This document shows positions 34,249 through 43,982 of a stretch of DNA of 64,000 bases, in pieces. The position numbers and the translations under genes are program-made. How positions within the stretch are numbered: position 1 is the stretch's first letter; each line of letters opens with the position of its first letter. The notes beneath the pieces were generated by a model, which was given only the letters and a program-made list of their open reading frames with translations, did no database searches and was not told where the DNA came from. Source of the DNA: Pseudomonadota bacterium (GTDB lineage Bacteria; Pseudomonadota; Gammaproteobacteria; Burkholderiales; Thiobacteraceae); NCBI GenBank assembly GCA_021812385.1, contig JAKANO010000005.1, positions 149,046 through 213,045 on the forward strand. The letters are read 5' to 3'.

Positions 34249-35600
34249 ACCGAGCGTCAATCCATCGGGTCATCGAGGCCTTCTCGCAGGCCATGACAGC
34301 CCTTGGCCATCAGGTACCCCCGCTATCCATCGAACGCTGGGCCATCGCCGTGCACCATTGCTTGTCTTCCCGCGCGCGAGATTTCCACACACATCAGCAC
34401 ATATTGGACATCGCGCGCGACGCGGACCCGCTGGAAATCCTGGCGGCGCTGTACCACGACACCGTCTACATTCAGGTCGACCTGGGCGTGACCGAGCACT
34501 TCGCCGCGCTCTTGCAGCCGCTGCTTCGCAAGGAAGAGGCCGCTTGCCGCATCCTACCTGGCGCCGCGCAAGACCCCATCGCCGCCGACGTTCTGGCGGT
34601 CTTTGGGCGCAGCCCCGATGAGGTGCTCACACCCTTCACCGGGCTAAACGAGTTGGCCAGCGCGCTGGTCGCCGCCAAGGAACTAGAGGGCGTGCTGACC
34701 CGCCCGGAGCAACTGGCGGTCGCCGCCTGCATCGAAGCCTCCATTCCCTTCCGCAACGAAATAGGCCCTGAACTCGAACGCCGCCTCCGCGCATTGGGCA
34801 TCGGCGCACAGGATGCGAGCGCTATGGTGCGCCGCGCCGTGCGGCTGTCCAACAAGGATGTCGGTAACTTCGCCGCCCCCGATCCCGGGCGTTTTCTCGA
34901 CAACACCTGGAAGCTGCTGCCCGAAACCAACCCGTCGCTGCGTATCGTCTCCACTTACACCGTGCGCGACTATCGCGTGGCGCTGCAGAAGATGGAAGGG
35001 TTTCTCGCGCAATTACCGGCCGAACGCGTGTTCCACGCCTGGGGCGGGGAGCCGGCGCCCGAAGTGCACGCCCAGCGCGTGCAGGCGGCGCGCATCAACA
35101 TTGATCTTGCGGTGCGCTACCTGCGCTGCAAACTGTACGGCATCGCCATGGTGGAGGCCTTCGCCATGGAATCCGGCGGCGACGCGCCCTTGGAGCTGTT
35201 TATGGGTGGCATCCCCGAACCCGATGGGCCGTGCATGCGGCGCATCGAGCAGTACCTTCCGCAGCTGCCGCACGTCAACGGGCTTGACCCTGCGCTGCTC
35301 ACCCTGTTACAGGTCGGTCGCGCAACAGCGTCGTTTTTTGATCTCTCCACCTCACCGCTGGCGAGCTTTCTCATCTCCACGCTCGGCGAAGCATCGGTGA
35401 TGGCCGGCTTCGCGCAGGCCAGCGACTGGTGGGCGGAAAAATCCAGCGCGCGCGAATTCCTGCTCCTTCAACCGCGCGCTGCCACCACGGCCCTCGCGGA
35501 AGCCGCCACCCACATCGCCGATACGCGCGCCGCAGCGCTGCGCGCGCTGCTCAGAGATATCACGCAGCCGACAACGCTCGAGCGGCCAGGTCGTCCATGA
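34233..35600 (+). CDS. Uncharacterised protein with an HD-hydrolase-like N-terminus
   Basis: A 455-residue cytoplasmic protein. The N-terminal 80 residues look like an HD-domain metal site: WAIAVHHCLSSRARDFHTHQHILDIARD followed by ALYHDTVY (H...HD spacing). No D near the expected end of an HD domain was confirmed. The remaining 350 residues are helical, without a recognised domain. The family is not recognised. The gene stands alone on the plus strand and its end overlaps the converging alpha/beta hydrolase by 41 bases. A role in nucleotide or phosphate-ester hydrolysis is possible. Confidence 0.7.
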   Translation: MHEEINRASIHRVIEAFSQAMTALGHQVPPLSIERWAIAVHHCLSSRARDFHTHQHILDIARDADPLEILAALYHDTVYIQVDLGVTEHFAALLQPLLRKEEAACRILPGAAQDPIAADVLAVFGRSPDEVLTPFTGLNELASALVAAKELEGVLTRPEQLAVAACIEASIPFRNEIGPELERRLRALGIGAQDASAMVRRAVRLSNKDVGNFAAPDPGRFLDNTWKLLPETNPSLRIVSTYTVRDYRVALQKMEGFLAQLPAERVFHAWGGEPAPEVHAQRVQAARINIDLAVRYLRCKLYGIAMVEAFAMESGGDAPLELFMGGIPEPDGPCMRRIEQYLPQLPHVNGLDPALLTLLQVGRATASFFDLSTSPLASFLISTLGEASVMAGFAQASDWWAEKSSAREFLLLQPRAATTALAEAATHIADTRAAALRALLRDITQPTTLERPGRP

Positions 35601-36447
35601 TCGCCTCAATGTGATCGAAGGGCAGCGAGAAGTGCGCCGCACCCGGCACCCGTTGCAGTTCGGCGTGCGCCAGGTGGGCGGCGATCCAGCGGCTATGTTC
35701 GGGCAACAGCAATTCATCCGCCGTGCCGTGCCACAAGCGCACCGGCAGCGCGATGCGCTCCAGCGAAAAATCCCACGGGGTGATCATCAGGCGCAAATCG
35801 CGCGCACCGCCGGCGCTGCCCTGCTGGAAGGCACGCCGCATATTTTTCGTCAGCAGCTCCACCACCGCGGGGCGCGACAGGCACGGCCGGTCGGCGCGCC
35901 CATTGTAGAGCCGCATGCTGGCTACAGCCAGGCGCGGCAAGGCGTGGCCGATCGCCGCTACGGGACGCAACATTAACCAGTCGAGCCAGCGCGGCGTGCG
36001 CTGCACGCGCCGCAACAACCATTGCACGAAGGGATGCGCCGCGCGCGCAAGATCGGGCAGCGCCGTCGGGCCCAGCGCACACACCAGCGACAACGCAACC
36101 ACACGCTCCACATCCGCCGCCGCCAGCGCCAAGGCATTCGGCCCGCCGCCGGAGATGCCGAGCACGGCATAGCGCTCAATGCCCAAGCGCTGCAACAACT
36201 GCATGACGACTTGCGCCCATGCGGCATGCCCCATTTCGTATGCGGCATCGGTCTCGCCATAGCCGGGACGATCCGGCGCGATCAGGCGCAGCCCATGGCG
36301 GCGCGCCGATTGCTCCGCGAGTTCGCATTCCACGCTGCTGCCGGGCGTGCCGTGGCAATACAGCACCGGCAGCCCCTGCGGGTCACCGTATTCGCTATAG
36401 CCGATGCTTCGGCCACAGCATTCCTGGACTTTAGATGCGGACTGCAT
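35560..36447 (-). CDS. Alpha/beta hydrolase
   Basis: A 295-residue serine hydrolase: oxyanion motif YCHGTPGSSVE, RPGYGETD, nucleophile elbow GISGGGPNA, acid near WHGTADELLLP, and catalytic His in GAAHFSLPFDH. The start MQSASKVQE at 36445-36447 is chosen because family members begin shortly before GR.IGYSEYGDP. A perfect TATAAT on the minus strand lies at 36456-36451, so the mRNA may be nearly leaderless. In-frame starts at 36495 and 36507 have poor ribosome-binding sites. The substrate is unknown. Confidence 0.82.
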   Translation of the reverse strand: MQSASKVQECCGRSIGYSEYGDPQGLPVLYCHGTPGSSVECELAEQSARRHGLRLIAPDRPGYGETDAAYEMGHAAWAQVVMQLLQRLGIERYAVLGISGGGPNALALAAADVERVVALSLVCALGPTALPDLARAAHPFVQWLLRRVQRTPRWLDWLMLRPVAAIGHALPRLAVASMRLYNGRADRPCLSRPAVVELLTKNMRRAFQQGSAGGARDLRLMITPWDFSLERIALPVRLWHGTADELLLPEHSRWIAAHLAHAELQRVPGAAHFSLPFDHIEAIMDDLAARALSAA

Positions 36448-36563
36448 GCGCTGATTATAGGCTAGGGGGATTTGTGTAAATGTGATTAGCGACATATCCT
36501 TCGTCACAACCGGGCCACTGCGGGAAGCAAGCCCGCCGACGACAGCCTATCCGGAGAGCATGC

Positions 36564-39500
36564 ATGTCCAACCCTAGCGCCATCGCAGCGCTTCCGTCCG
36601 CCTCACAACAAGTTTGTATGATGCTTGCTTGGTCTTGGCTGCTGGCGATCATTTTTTCTGCGTCTGTCGCCCATGCCGCTGCGCCGCAATTGCAGGTCGA
36701 GTCTTCAACTATTTCAGGCGGCGAACAATTAGCCATCGCTGCCGATGGCCGGTTGATCGCCGAGGAGCAGGAAGGCATCGTCACGCTGCGCGATGGCATG
36801 ACGGGTCGCAGCCTGCGCAGTTGGCGTGTACCTAAGGATTTCACCGGCACCCGCCAGCTGTGTTTTCCCGACGACCATAAAATCTTGGCGATCGTGGATG
36901 GCAGTCACGTTGATCTTTGGGACACGGCCAGCGGAACCCTGCTGGATTGGGATGCGGAAACCGAGTGGTCGGATATTCAAAATAAGCATTGTCTCAACGG
37001 CGTGGGCGTGTTGGCCCAAAATGCCTGGGAAGCCAAGGCAGGCCAATTGAACATTTCCGGCCTGCGCCTTCCCAATAATCCAAACCCATTACCGCAACTG
37101 CGCGTCAAGGAACTGGGTGAGCACTATCGCCTGATTGCCGTCCCCGGCGGAAAATTCGTGGCCGTCGGTCAATACCACTTTCAGCGCGACGATCGCCTGC
37201 AACCGCATTCATCCTTGTCGCTGGTGGAGCTCGGCAGCGGCCAGCTGCGCTGGCGAGTGCCGGATATTCCCAGCACCATTGAGTATGGGGAGGTGATTAC
37301 CCTCGCCGTCAGCCCGGATGGCCGCTATCTCGCCTACGTGCAACAAGCGCGCAGCCACGGTGACACGATCGCGACGCGGCTCACGCAAGGGCCGGTGGTC
37401 GTAGTGGAGCCGCGCACGGGGAAGCGTCTGAAGCTCGCCGGATTGCGCGGACTGCAGGCGCAGCGCGTGGCGTTCGTCAACCACGGCGCCTGGCTGATGA
37501 TCGCGGCAGAAAACCCGGACAGCATCGCCTTTTTCGACCTCCGAAGCGGCCAGCCGGTACGGACGCTCAAGGGTCGCTTCAAAGCCTTGTTTAACGGCAG
37601 CGCGCAGTCCATGATCGTTCAAAAAGAGAATGCAGCCGAATCGAGCATCATCGATTTGCCCAGCTTCGTGGAACGCGCCCGCATCGGGCGCGCAACTGCA
37701 ACTTTGCAAACCCTGTCGGTGATTCAGGATCGCTTGCTGATCGCCGGCGGCAGCCACGTGAAAGAAGTGCCGGTGCTCGCGCCCAGTCAAGGCCTCGATC
37801 TCGAAATCCCATCCAAGGATTTTTTATATGACACATCCACCGGGCGGATTGCCTACGGACTTGGCGTCAACGACAGTATCGGCGCGGTAAAAGGCTTTAT
37901 CCGACGCAGCAGCGGACAAACTACCGCATTTCGCTTGCCGCAGGGCGACATCATCTGGGATAGCGCCGCTGCGGCCTTTGCGCCCGGTGGGAAGTTATTG
38001 GTCACTGGCCAGATCAAAGCCGATGTGGATAAATTTCAAACCTTGTTTGAACAGGATTTGAACCAAATTGGGACAGGCTCAGCGGATAGTGCGAGTCAGT
38101 TCGCCAGCCGGATGCCCACGCGCTTTTATTGGGTCGATGACGATGGCCACGTCTCGCTCGCGGGCGAAAAACTGGGCGTACCGTCCAAGATGCGGATATC
38201 GCCCGACGGGCAACAGCTCTGGCTGGCCAAGGATCACGATTTGGTCGTGCTGCATTTGCCTTCGCTGGTCGAGCAAAATCGGATCGACATCGGAAATGAT
38301 ATTGCCGACTTCCATTTCCTGCCCGATGGCCGTTCGGTCATGGTGCAGTCGGCCAACAGCATCTCGATTTGGCGCGGCGGCAAGTTGCTCGCGGCCTATC
38401 CGACGGAATTCAGCTCCGCCTCGCTGGCCGGGCCATATGGCGGCTTATTCGTCGCTGAAAAGGAAAAGCTCAAGCGCTGGTTTCCCGAACACTCCGTACC
38501 CAACATTTTGCCGGTACCCAGCAAAGCCTTGGTTAGCGAAAATTTGAGCCACTACGTTTCCAATGGCCAACACGGCAGCGAATGGATCGATGTCGCCAGC
38601 GGCCAAAAAAAATTACTGGGCAATCTTTGCGACACGCCGGTGCGCATTTCAGCGGATGGACGTTACTTGATTTGCCAGCGAGCATCGCCGGAAAACACCC
38701 CCCACCTGTACGCCCTCGTCGATGCGGTGGCTGGACGCGAAATACGGGCTTTCCAACACGCCGGCGACCAGGCGGAACTGGGATTTTCTGCTGACAGCAC
38801 ACGGGTTTTCTATATCCAACGCGTGTATGTGCAGCAAGAGCATCATGCCTTGTTTACCTACATGGCCATGGAAATTGCGTCCGGCGCGCAGCGCCCCATC
38901 TTCAGTTCCGAGGAACACTTTTTTGGCAGAGGCATCAAGACTTCGGACGATGGCTCGGTGCTTGGCGTGGCTTTATCCGGCCAAGCCGGCAAAGCGGATG
39001 GCGGCTCCGTAAAAATTTTTAAAGAGGTGCAAGGCCATTACACATTGCTCGCGTCGATCCAAAACCCCTCCACACAAAATATTCAATCGCTGGATGTCAG
39101 CCCCCAAGGCGACTGGATTGCGTTTGGCAATAACCACTTTTTATCCGTGCATCACGCCGCCAACGGCGCACGTCTACAGCACATCAAGACCCGCGATTCC
39201 TACAAGGTCCGCTTCGATCCGACGGGCAAGTTTGTAGCCGGCCTCCCATTAACCGGACAGGATATATCCGTGTATGACATCGCCTCGGGCCGCCTCGTGC
39301 GCGACATGCATATTCCATTCAAAGACCGTCAAGTGGATCGGCAATTAGCGTCGTTTGATTTCATACCGGCGAACAAGCTGACCTTAACCCGCCACGGCAT
39401 CGTGGAACCCTACTTCAAGGGCGCTTTACGCCATCCTTTGGCCGAGGATGAAACGAACCAGCAGCACGAAATCCTGTTCGTGGATGACGTGGCGATCCAC

Positions 39501-41060
39501 AGTATGGCGCAATTGTCGCCCACGTTGCTGGCGCTGCTGCGCGACGATGGGCTGATCACATTGTTCAACACGCAGAGCCGCAAGGTGTTGGCGCGCATCG
39601 CCATGATGCCGAGCGGCAATTGGGTGGTGATCGCACCCGATGGACGCTTCGACACCAGCTCGCTGGAAGATCTCGCCGCGCTGCATTGGGTGCTGCCGGA
39701 TGACCCCTACCGCCCGCTGCCGCTGGAGCTTTTCATGCGCCAATACTACGAGCCTGGCCTGATGCAAAAGCTGGTGCACGATGCCCCCCTGTCGCCCTTG
39801 CCGGACCTCACGGCGCTGAACCGCGCACAGCCCAAGGTCATCATCGACAAGGTGCGCGCCGGCGCCGACCCGCAGCGCGTGGATGTCACGGTGAAATTTG
39901 AGGAAGGGGAATATGCGGGCGTGCGCAATGGTCAAGCGGTCACAGAGCGCTCCGGCCTGCGCCATGTGCGGCTGTTTCGCAATGGGCAACTGGTCGGTAC
40001 GCTGCGCGACGATTCAGCCAAAGACGCCGCCATACCCCATCACTGGACCTTCAAGAATATCCGCCTGCCCGCCGGCAAAGCCGGGCGCGCAGTCGCGTTC
40101 ACGGCCTACGCCTTCAACAGCGACGGCGTGAAAGGTTCTACCCATGCCTATCAATATCTAGCGCCACGCGCTTTACAGGCTAAAACGCGCGCCGTCATCG
40201 TCAGCATCGGCGTTAACCAATACGAAAATTCACGATTCGATCTTATCTACGCCGGCCATGACGCGCGCACCTTTGGCCAAGCAGTGGCGCAGCGTATCAA
40301 GCGTAGCGGGCGTTATAGCGAAGTCGTCAGCCACACCCTGATCTCCGACCTGGCCACGCCACAGGCGGCGATCAAGCAAAACATACGCGGCCTGTTTGAG
40401 CGCTTGGCCGGCAAAGGCGGCAACAAAGCGTTACCCACGCTGACGCCAAACGATACCCTAATCGTATTTTTTGCCGGGCATGGCGAGTTGGATGAAACTG
40501 GGGAGTTCTACCTGCTCCCGCACGACATCGGCCCGCGCGTGGATAACAATATATTCAAACGCTCCATTTCCAGCGCGGAGTTGGCGGCTTGGCTGCGCGA
40601 TGTGGATGCCCGCGAAATTGTCTTGGTGGTGGATGCTTGCCATTCCGCAGGCGCGGTCGGCGGCAAGGAATTCAAGCCTGGGCCGATGGGCAGTCGCGGC
40701 CTGGGGCAACTGGTGTACGATAAGGGGATGCGCATCCTGGCCGCAACCCAGGCCGACGATCTCGCGCTGGAAGTCGGCAAGCTACGGCACGGACTTCTCA
40801 CCTACGCCCTGGTACGCAATGGCCTGGAACAAGCGCAGGCCGATTTCCGGCCCAAGGACGGCTCCGTGCTCCTGAACGAATGGCTGCAGTATGCGACCGA
40901 TGGCGTACCGCGCCTGGCGCAACAAGCAATCGATGAAGAACAAACCGGGCGCGGTGCGCTATTCAAGACACGCGGCTCGGAAGCATCCTTGAAGGCATTG
41001 CAACAACCTGCGCTATTCGATTTCCGCCGCAGCCGTGCGCAGGAATTGCGCTTGCAGTAG
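36564..41060 (+). CDS. Exported WD40/beta-propeller protein with C-terminal caspase-like peptidase domain
   Basis: A 1498-residue protein. Residues about 1-40 form a signal peptide or membrane anchor (LAWSWLLAIIFSASVAHAA). Residues about 45-1080 are repeated beta-propeller blades with SPDG/SADG turns (VSPDGRYLAY, ISPDGQQLWL, ISADGRYLI). A linker of about 130 residues, rich in beta strands (VRLFRNGQLVG), follows. The peptidase C14 domain begins near 1205 (RAVIVSIGVNQYENSRFDL), with catalytic His1306 in FFAGHGE and Cys1359 in VVDACHSAG. Both residues are intact. GGAGAG precedes the ATG. Such orthocaspases cut after basic residues; a periplasmic location with a large propeller sensor is notable. 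Confidence 0.9.
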   Translation: MSNPSAIAALPSASQQVCMMLAWSWLLAIIFSASVAHAAAPQLQVESSTISGGEQLAIAADGRLIAEEQEGIVTLRDGMTGRSLRSWRVPKDFTGTRQLCFPDDHKILAIVDGSHVDLWDTASGTLLDWDAETEWSDIQNKHCLNGVGVLAQNAWEAKAGQLNISGLRLPNNPNPLPQLRVKELGEHYRLIAVPGGKFVAVGQYHFQRDDRLQPHSSLSLVELGSGQLRWRVPDIPSTIEYGEVITLAVSPDGRYLAYVQQARSHGDTIATRLTQGPVVVVEPRTGKRLKLAGLRGLQAQRVAFVNHGAWLMIAAENPDSIAFFDLRSGQPVRTLKGRFKALFNGSAQSMIVQKENAAESSIIDLPSFVERARIGRATATLQTLSVIQDRLLIAGGSHVKEVPVLAPSQGLDLEIPSKDFLYDTSTGRIAYGLGVNDSIGAVKGFIRRSSGQTTAFRLPQGDIIWDSAAAAFAPGGKLLVTGQIKADVDKFQTLFEQDLNQIGTGSADSASQFASRMPTRFYWVDDDGHVSLAGEKLGVPSKMRISPDGQQLWLAKDHDLVVLHLPSLVEQNRIDIGNDIADFHFLPDGRSVMVQSANSISIWRGGKLLAAYPTEFSSASLAGPYGGLFVAEKEKLKRWFPEHSVPNILPVPSKALVSENLSHYVSNGQHGSEWIDVASGQKKLLGNLCDTPVRISADGRYLICQRASPENTPHLYALVDAVAGREIRAFQHAGDQAELGFSADSTRVFYIQRVYVQQEHHALFTYMAMEIASGAQRPIFSSEEHFFGRGIKTSDDGSVLGVALSGQAGKADGGSVKIFKEVQGHYTLLASIQNPSTQNIQSLDVSPQGDWIAFGNNHFLSVHHAANGARLQHIKTRDSYKVRFDPTGKFVAGLPLTGQDISVYDIASGRLVRDMHIPFKDRQVDRQLASFDFIPANKLTLTRHGIVEPYFKGALRHPLAEDETNQQHEILFVDDVAIHSMAQLSPTLLALLRDDGLITLFNTQSRKVLARIAMMPSGNWVVIAPDGRFDTSSLEDLAALHWVLPDDPYRPLPLELFMRQYYEPGLMQKLVHDAPLSPLPDLTALNRAQPKVIIDKVRAGADPQRVDVTVKFEEGEYAGVRNGQAVTERSGLRHVRLFRNGQLVGTLRDDSAKDAAIPHHWTFKNIRLPAGKAGRAVAFTAYAFNSDGVKGSTHAYQYLAPRALQAKTRAVIVSIGVNQYENSRFDLIYAGHDARTFGQAVAQRIKRSGRYSEVVSHTLISDLATPQAAIKQNIRGLFERLAGKGGNKALPTLTPNDTLIVFFAGHGELDETGEFYLLPHDIGPRVDNNIFKRSISSAELAAWLRDVDAREIVLVVDACHSAGAVGGKEFKPGPMGSRGLGQLVYDKGMRILAATQADDLALEVGKLRHGLLTYALVRNGLEQAQADFRPKDGSVLLNEWLQYATDGVPRLAQQAIDEEQTGRGALFKTRGSEASLKALQQPALFDFRRSRAQELRLQ

Positions 41061-41126
41061 CTGCTCACCCGGCAATAAAGAGACTTACCATGAGTTCCAC
41101 TACGAATACCGCTCAGGAGGTTCGCC

Positions 41127-41987
41127 ATGACTGCCCGCTCTGTTAAGCAATTGATCCGCGCCCACGCCGTGACCGAAGGCGCCGGCGTCACCGTGCACCG
41201 CACCATCGGCACGCCGGCCTTGCGCAATCTCGATCCTTTCTTGATGCTGGATCATTTCGGCAGCGATGATCCGGACGAATACATCGCCGGCTTCCCCGAT
41301 CATCCGCATCGCGGCTTCATCACCTTCACCTACATGCTCGACGGCCACATGCTGCACCAGGACAGCATGGGCAATCGCGGCGACCTGCGCGCCGGTGGCG
41401 CGCAGTGGATGAAAGCGGCGAGCGGCGTGATCCACTCCGAAATGCCGCAGCAGACCAACGGGCTGATGCGCGGCTTTCAGCTCTGGATCAACCTGCCCGC
41501 CAGCGAAAAAATGTCCGATCCGGCCTACCAAGAATTTTCGGCGGAGGCGATTCCCGAAGCGAACACGGAAGGCGAACGTGTGCGGATTCTGTTGGGCGAA
41601 TACGCCGGGCAACGCGGCGTGATTGAAGATCCGATTACCGAAGTCCAATATTTGGATGTCGCGCTCGAAAGCCAACATACGTTTAGCCACACCTTGCGTA
41701 ACGACGACAGCGCATTTGTTTATGTATTCGAAGGCAGTGCCACCCTCGGCGCTACGCCACTACCGCAACACAGTCTTGCGGTACTCAGTCCTGGCGAAGC
41801 CCTGGCATTGACTGCCGGCCCGGATGGCGCGCGATTTATTTTGGTCTCCGGCAAGCCGGTGCGCGAGCCGATCGTGCAATACGGGCCGTTCGTCATGACC
41901 ACGCGCGAGGAGGTCGAACAAGCGATGCGCGATTACCGCGACAATAGCTTGGTGCGCAAAAAAGCGGCGATGCGTAGTTCGATATAG
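41127..41987 (+). CDS. Pirin family protein
   Basis: A 286-residue bicupin. The N-terminal cupin holds the metal ligands in FPDHPHRGFITFTYMLDG and QWMKAASGVIHSEMP, and the C-terminal cupin starts near 165. Pirins bind iron and some oxidise quercetin or act as redox sensors. AGGAGG sits 8 bases before the ATG. It is 66 bases downstream of the caspase-domain gene on the same strand, and the converging SRPBCC gene ends 12 bases beyond. Confidence 0.92.
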   Translation: MTARSVKQLIRAHAVTEGAGVTVHRTIGTPALRNLDPFLMLDHFGSDDPDEYIAGFPDHPHRGFITFTYMLDGHMLHQDSMGNRGDLRAGGAQWMKAASGVIHSEMPQQTNGLMRGFQLWINLPASEKMSDPAYQEFSAEAIPEANTEGERVRILLGEYAGQRGVIEDPITEVQYLDVALESQHTFSHTLRNDDSAFVYVFEGSATLGATPLPQHSLAVLSPGEALALTAGPDGARFILVSGKPVREPIVQYGPFVMTTREEVEQAMRDYRDNSLVRKKAAMRSSI

Positions 41988-41999
41988 TGCGAACGCCCA

Positions 42000-43010
42000 T
42001 TACGTCGCCTCGGCGCGATTTTTATATAGGTTCAAAAGCGCATCTGCTGTACTCGAAATGAAGAGTTTTGCCATGGGTATCGCATACCAATTAAACCCTG
42101 TGCTAACGCGATACGTAATGGCAATATCCAGGCGCGTACCACCGGTTTCAGGGCTGAGGGTGTAGGTTGTTTCATTCAGATCGAAATACTCCCCACCGAT
42201 CACCACATGCTCATCCATTGAACCTGGCGGGAAGGAATTGGCATCGAAACGGTATTGCCAGGTCATGTGATGATATTCATCCCAAGAGGTGATCTTCTCA
42301 TCAAAGGAAACGCCGTGTTGCCATACGGAATGTCTTATTCCACCACGCCCAGCCGCTAGTAAGTGCGCCTCAACTGGGTAAGGAACACCAATAGCGTATG
42401 CCAGACCGCCCTCAAGCTCGCTTGGCTTAATATTGGTTGGAGAAGCGATATTTTTCCACACGACTTCCGGCGATGAAGCTATATGAACGCTGCGGATGAT
42501 TTTATGCGTACTCTCTGGGAGAGGATGACCACCTTCATGCAGGGCAAACAAGAACGGCAGAATCGCGATACTTTGAACCGTGCGGATAGGATTGTTGCGA
42601 AGACGGCAGACAACCCCCATCACCAAGCCACCAAAGGATCCCAGCAAGAGAAACAAAGGCATTGCCATGGCAATACAGATTGAGCCCTCAATTAGCGCAA
42701 TCGCTGTCCCTGCGACGAATAAGGTAACAGAGAGCCACGGCGCAAAAATATAGAAGAGAATTGATCGCCTGGCTTTTCTTTCCGCCATATAAACTGTGAT
42801 TGCCCCAATCACGATCGGAACCACAACGGCAAACGCGGTTGTCATGGCACCGGGGAGCTTCATGCCGACGAAGACATGTCCAGAGAACAGAAGGCGGAGG
42901 ACGAGGCCATATGCCGCACCCCAAACAAAGGGAAGTATCTTTGGAAATGGAAATTGATCAGGCTGCTGCGACATGACTGAATGTTCTGGTAATGGCTTTT
43001 TCTCGTCCAT
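42000..43010 (-). CDS. Membrane protein with C-terminal SRPBCC (polyketide-cyclase-like) domain
   Basis: A 336-residue protein. The first 155 residues contain four hydrophobic helices (ILPFVWGAAYGLVLRLLF, AFAVVVPIVIGAITVYM, LFVAGTAIALIEGSICIA, FLLLGSFGGLVMGVVC). The C-terminal part from about 165 is an SRPBCC/START-type ligand pocket (VHIASSPEVVWKNIASPTN). GC is visibly lower than in neighbouring genes. It may be a lipid or hydrophobic-ligand binding protein. It is last in the minus-strand group starting at 46299, separated from the preceding SRPBCC gene by an attC-like palindrome, so it may have joined by recombination. Confidence 0.72.
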   Translation of the reverse strand: MDEKKPLPEHSVMSQQPDQFPFPKILPFVWGAAYGLVLRLLFSGHVFVGMKLPGAMTTAFAVVVPIVIGAITVYMAERKARRSILFYIFAPWLSVTLFVAGTAIALIEGSICIAMAMPLFLLLGSFGGLVMGVVCRLRNNPIRTVQSIAILPFLFALHEGGHPLPESTHKIIRSVHIASSPEVVWKNIASPTNIKPSELEGGLAYAIGVPYPVEAHLLAAGRGGIRHSVWQHGVSFDEKITSWDEYHHMTWQYRFDANSFPPGSMDEHVVIGGEYFDLNETTYTLSPETGGTRLDIAITYRVSTGFNWYAIPMAKLFISSTADALLNLYKNRAEAT

Positions 43011-43034
43011 GCTTGTTGTCCTTATTTATTAATT

Positions 43035-43073
43035 GTCTAACAGTTATTCACCTAACGCATGGCATCGTTAGGC
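43035..43073. repeat. attC-like palindromic spacer
   Basis: On the minus strand GCCTAAC (containing the stop of the upstream gene), then CGTTAGG-type inverted repeat (CCTAACG 43051-43057 and CGTTAGG 43066-43072 on the plus strand), ending in GTTAGAC. The outer boxes match the integron R''/R' consensus RYYYAAC/GTTRRRY, but the 39-base span is shorter than usual attC sites. Confidence 0.35.
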
Positions 43074-43517
43074 GAGGCTTTCGCAGTAAGCTTTTAAACC
43101 ATTCAACCGCTTTTTAACCGCGTTAGAAAAATACCAACTTGCAACATAGTCAGTGACCCAAGGCAACGCCCACCATTTAGATTTTATGGCATAGATAAAC
43201 TTTGCTGCGGTGCCACCAGAGCCGTTTAATCTGAATACCCAACTACCCGCAAAGGATTTCAGAAAAAATGGACCTTTTATCATTTTGATGGCCGCAGTAG
43301 TCGGTGGAGAAACTTGAATAAACTCCACTTCCATCCTAAGGCCAGTCTTTGCCACAATAAAAGCCCTGACACCTTTTGCTATAACAGTTGCCCCATGCAA
43401 CAACTCGATCTTTTCTGGAAATGTATCCCACGAATGACGGACTGAATAATCCTGTGATAGTTGATAAACAGTCTCTGGAGAAGCTTCAATATCCACCGCA
43501 TGTTCGACGTTTGCCAT
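43068..43517 (-). CDS. SRPBCC-family (CoQ-binding/polyketide-cyclase-like) protein
   Basis: A 149-residue soluble protein with the START-like helix-grip fold: VDIEASPETVYQLSQDYSVRHSWDTF at the N-terminus and a long C-terminal helix (YFSNAVKKRLNGLKAYCESL). Such proteins bind hydrophobic ligands. GC content is low relative to the neighbours. It lies 34 bases after the DCC-oxidoreductase gene and is followed by the attC-like spacer and a second SRPBCC protein. Confidence 0.78.
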   Translation of the reverse strand: MANVEHAVDIEASPETVYQLSQDYSVRHSWDTFPEKIELLHGATVIAKGVRAFIVAKTGLRMEVEFIQVSPPTTAAIKMIKGPFFLKSFAGSWVFRLNGSGGTAAKFIYAIKSKWWALPWVTDYVASWYFSNAVKKRLNGLKAYCESLA

Positions 43518-43551
43518 TACCTTGGTACTCCATGCATAGCGTTGTGATTAG

Positions 43552-43971
43552 CTATTTCGCTTTAGATTGAAGCCTTTTCTGGCACACATTCTCCTGGCAC
43601 ACTGGCCCAAACATCCAGCCAATACGCTTTGAAAGCACATAGCGATGATCGGCGAACCAAGCATAAGCACGCTCTGCCCATGCCCGCGGGATCATTGCGA
43701 TGGGCTTGTAAGCCCACCACCAACCCACCGCGCGATAGGATTCGATCAGCGTATCGACACCCTTAATCATGCGGCCTTCGCTGGTCAGCGCATGCAGTCG
43801 GCCCATTAATTCATCCATCGTGACGCCATAAGTCTCCGGATTGAAATCTGGCGCATGAATATCGATGAAGCCGATACGCTGTTGCTTATCTTTGCGCGCG
43901 AGCTTGCGTTTTTCCCATGCGCAGATCGGACATGCACTGTCGTAAAACAAAGTTAATTCGAGTTGTTTCAT
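43552..43971 (-). CDS. Thiol-disulfide oxidoreductase, DCC family (DUF393)
   Basis: A 139-residue protein with the DCC signature FYDSACPIC (Asp-x2-Cys-x2-Cys) near the N-terminus and a conserved WWWAYKPIAMIPRAW segment. The family is predicted to form a thioredoxin-like redox site. The ATG at 43969-43971 is preferred over GTG 43986 because AAGGAG lies at the right distance before it. It is 11 bases downstream of the DUF2269 gene in the MarR-controlled operon. Confidence 0.85.
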   Translation of the reverse strand: MKQLELTLFYDSACPICAWEKRKLARKDKQQRIGFIDIHAPDFNPETYGVTMDELMGRLHALTSEGRMIKGVDTLIESYRAVGWWWAYKPIAMIPRAWAERAYAWFADHRYVLSKRIGWMFGPVCQENVCQKRLQSKAK

Positions 43972-43982
43972 TGCCTTCTCCT

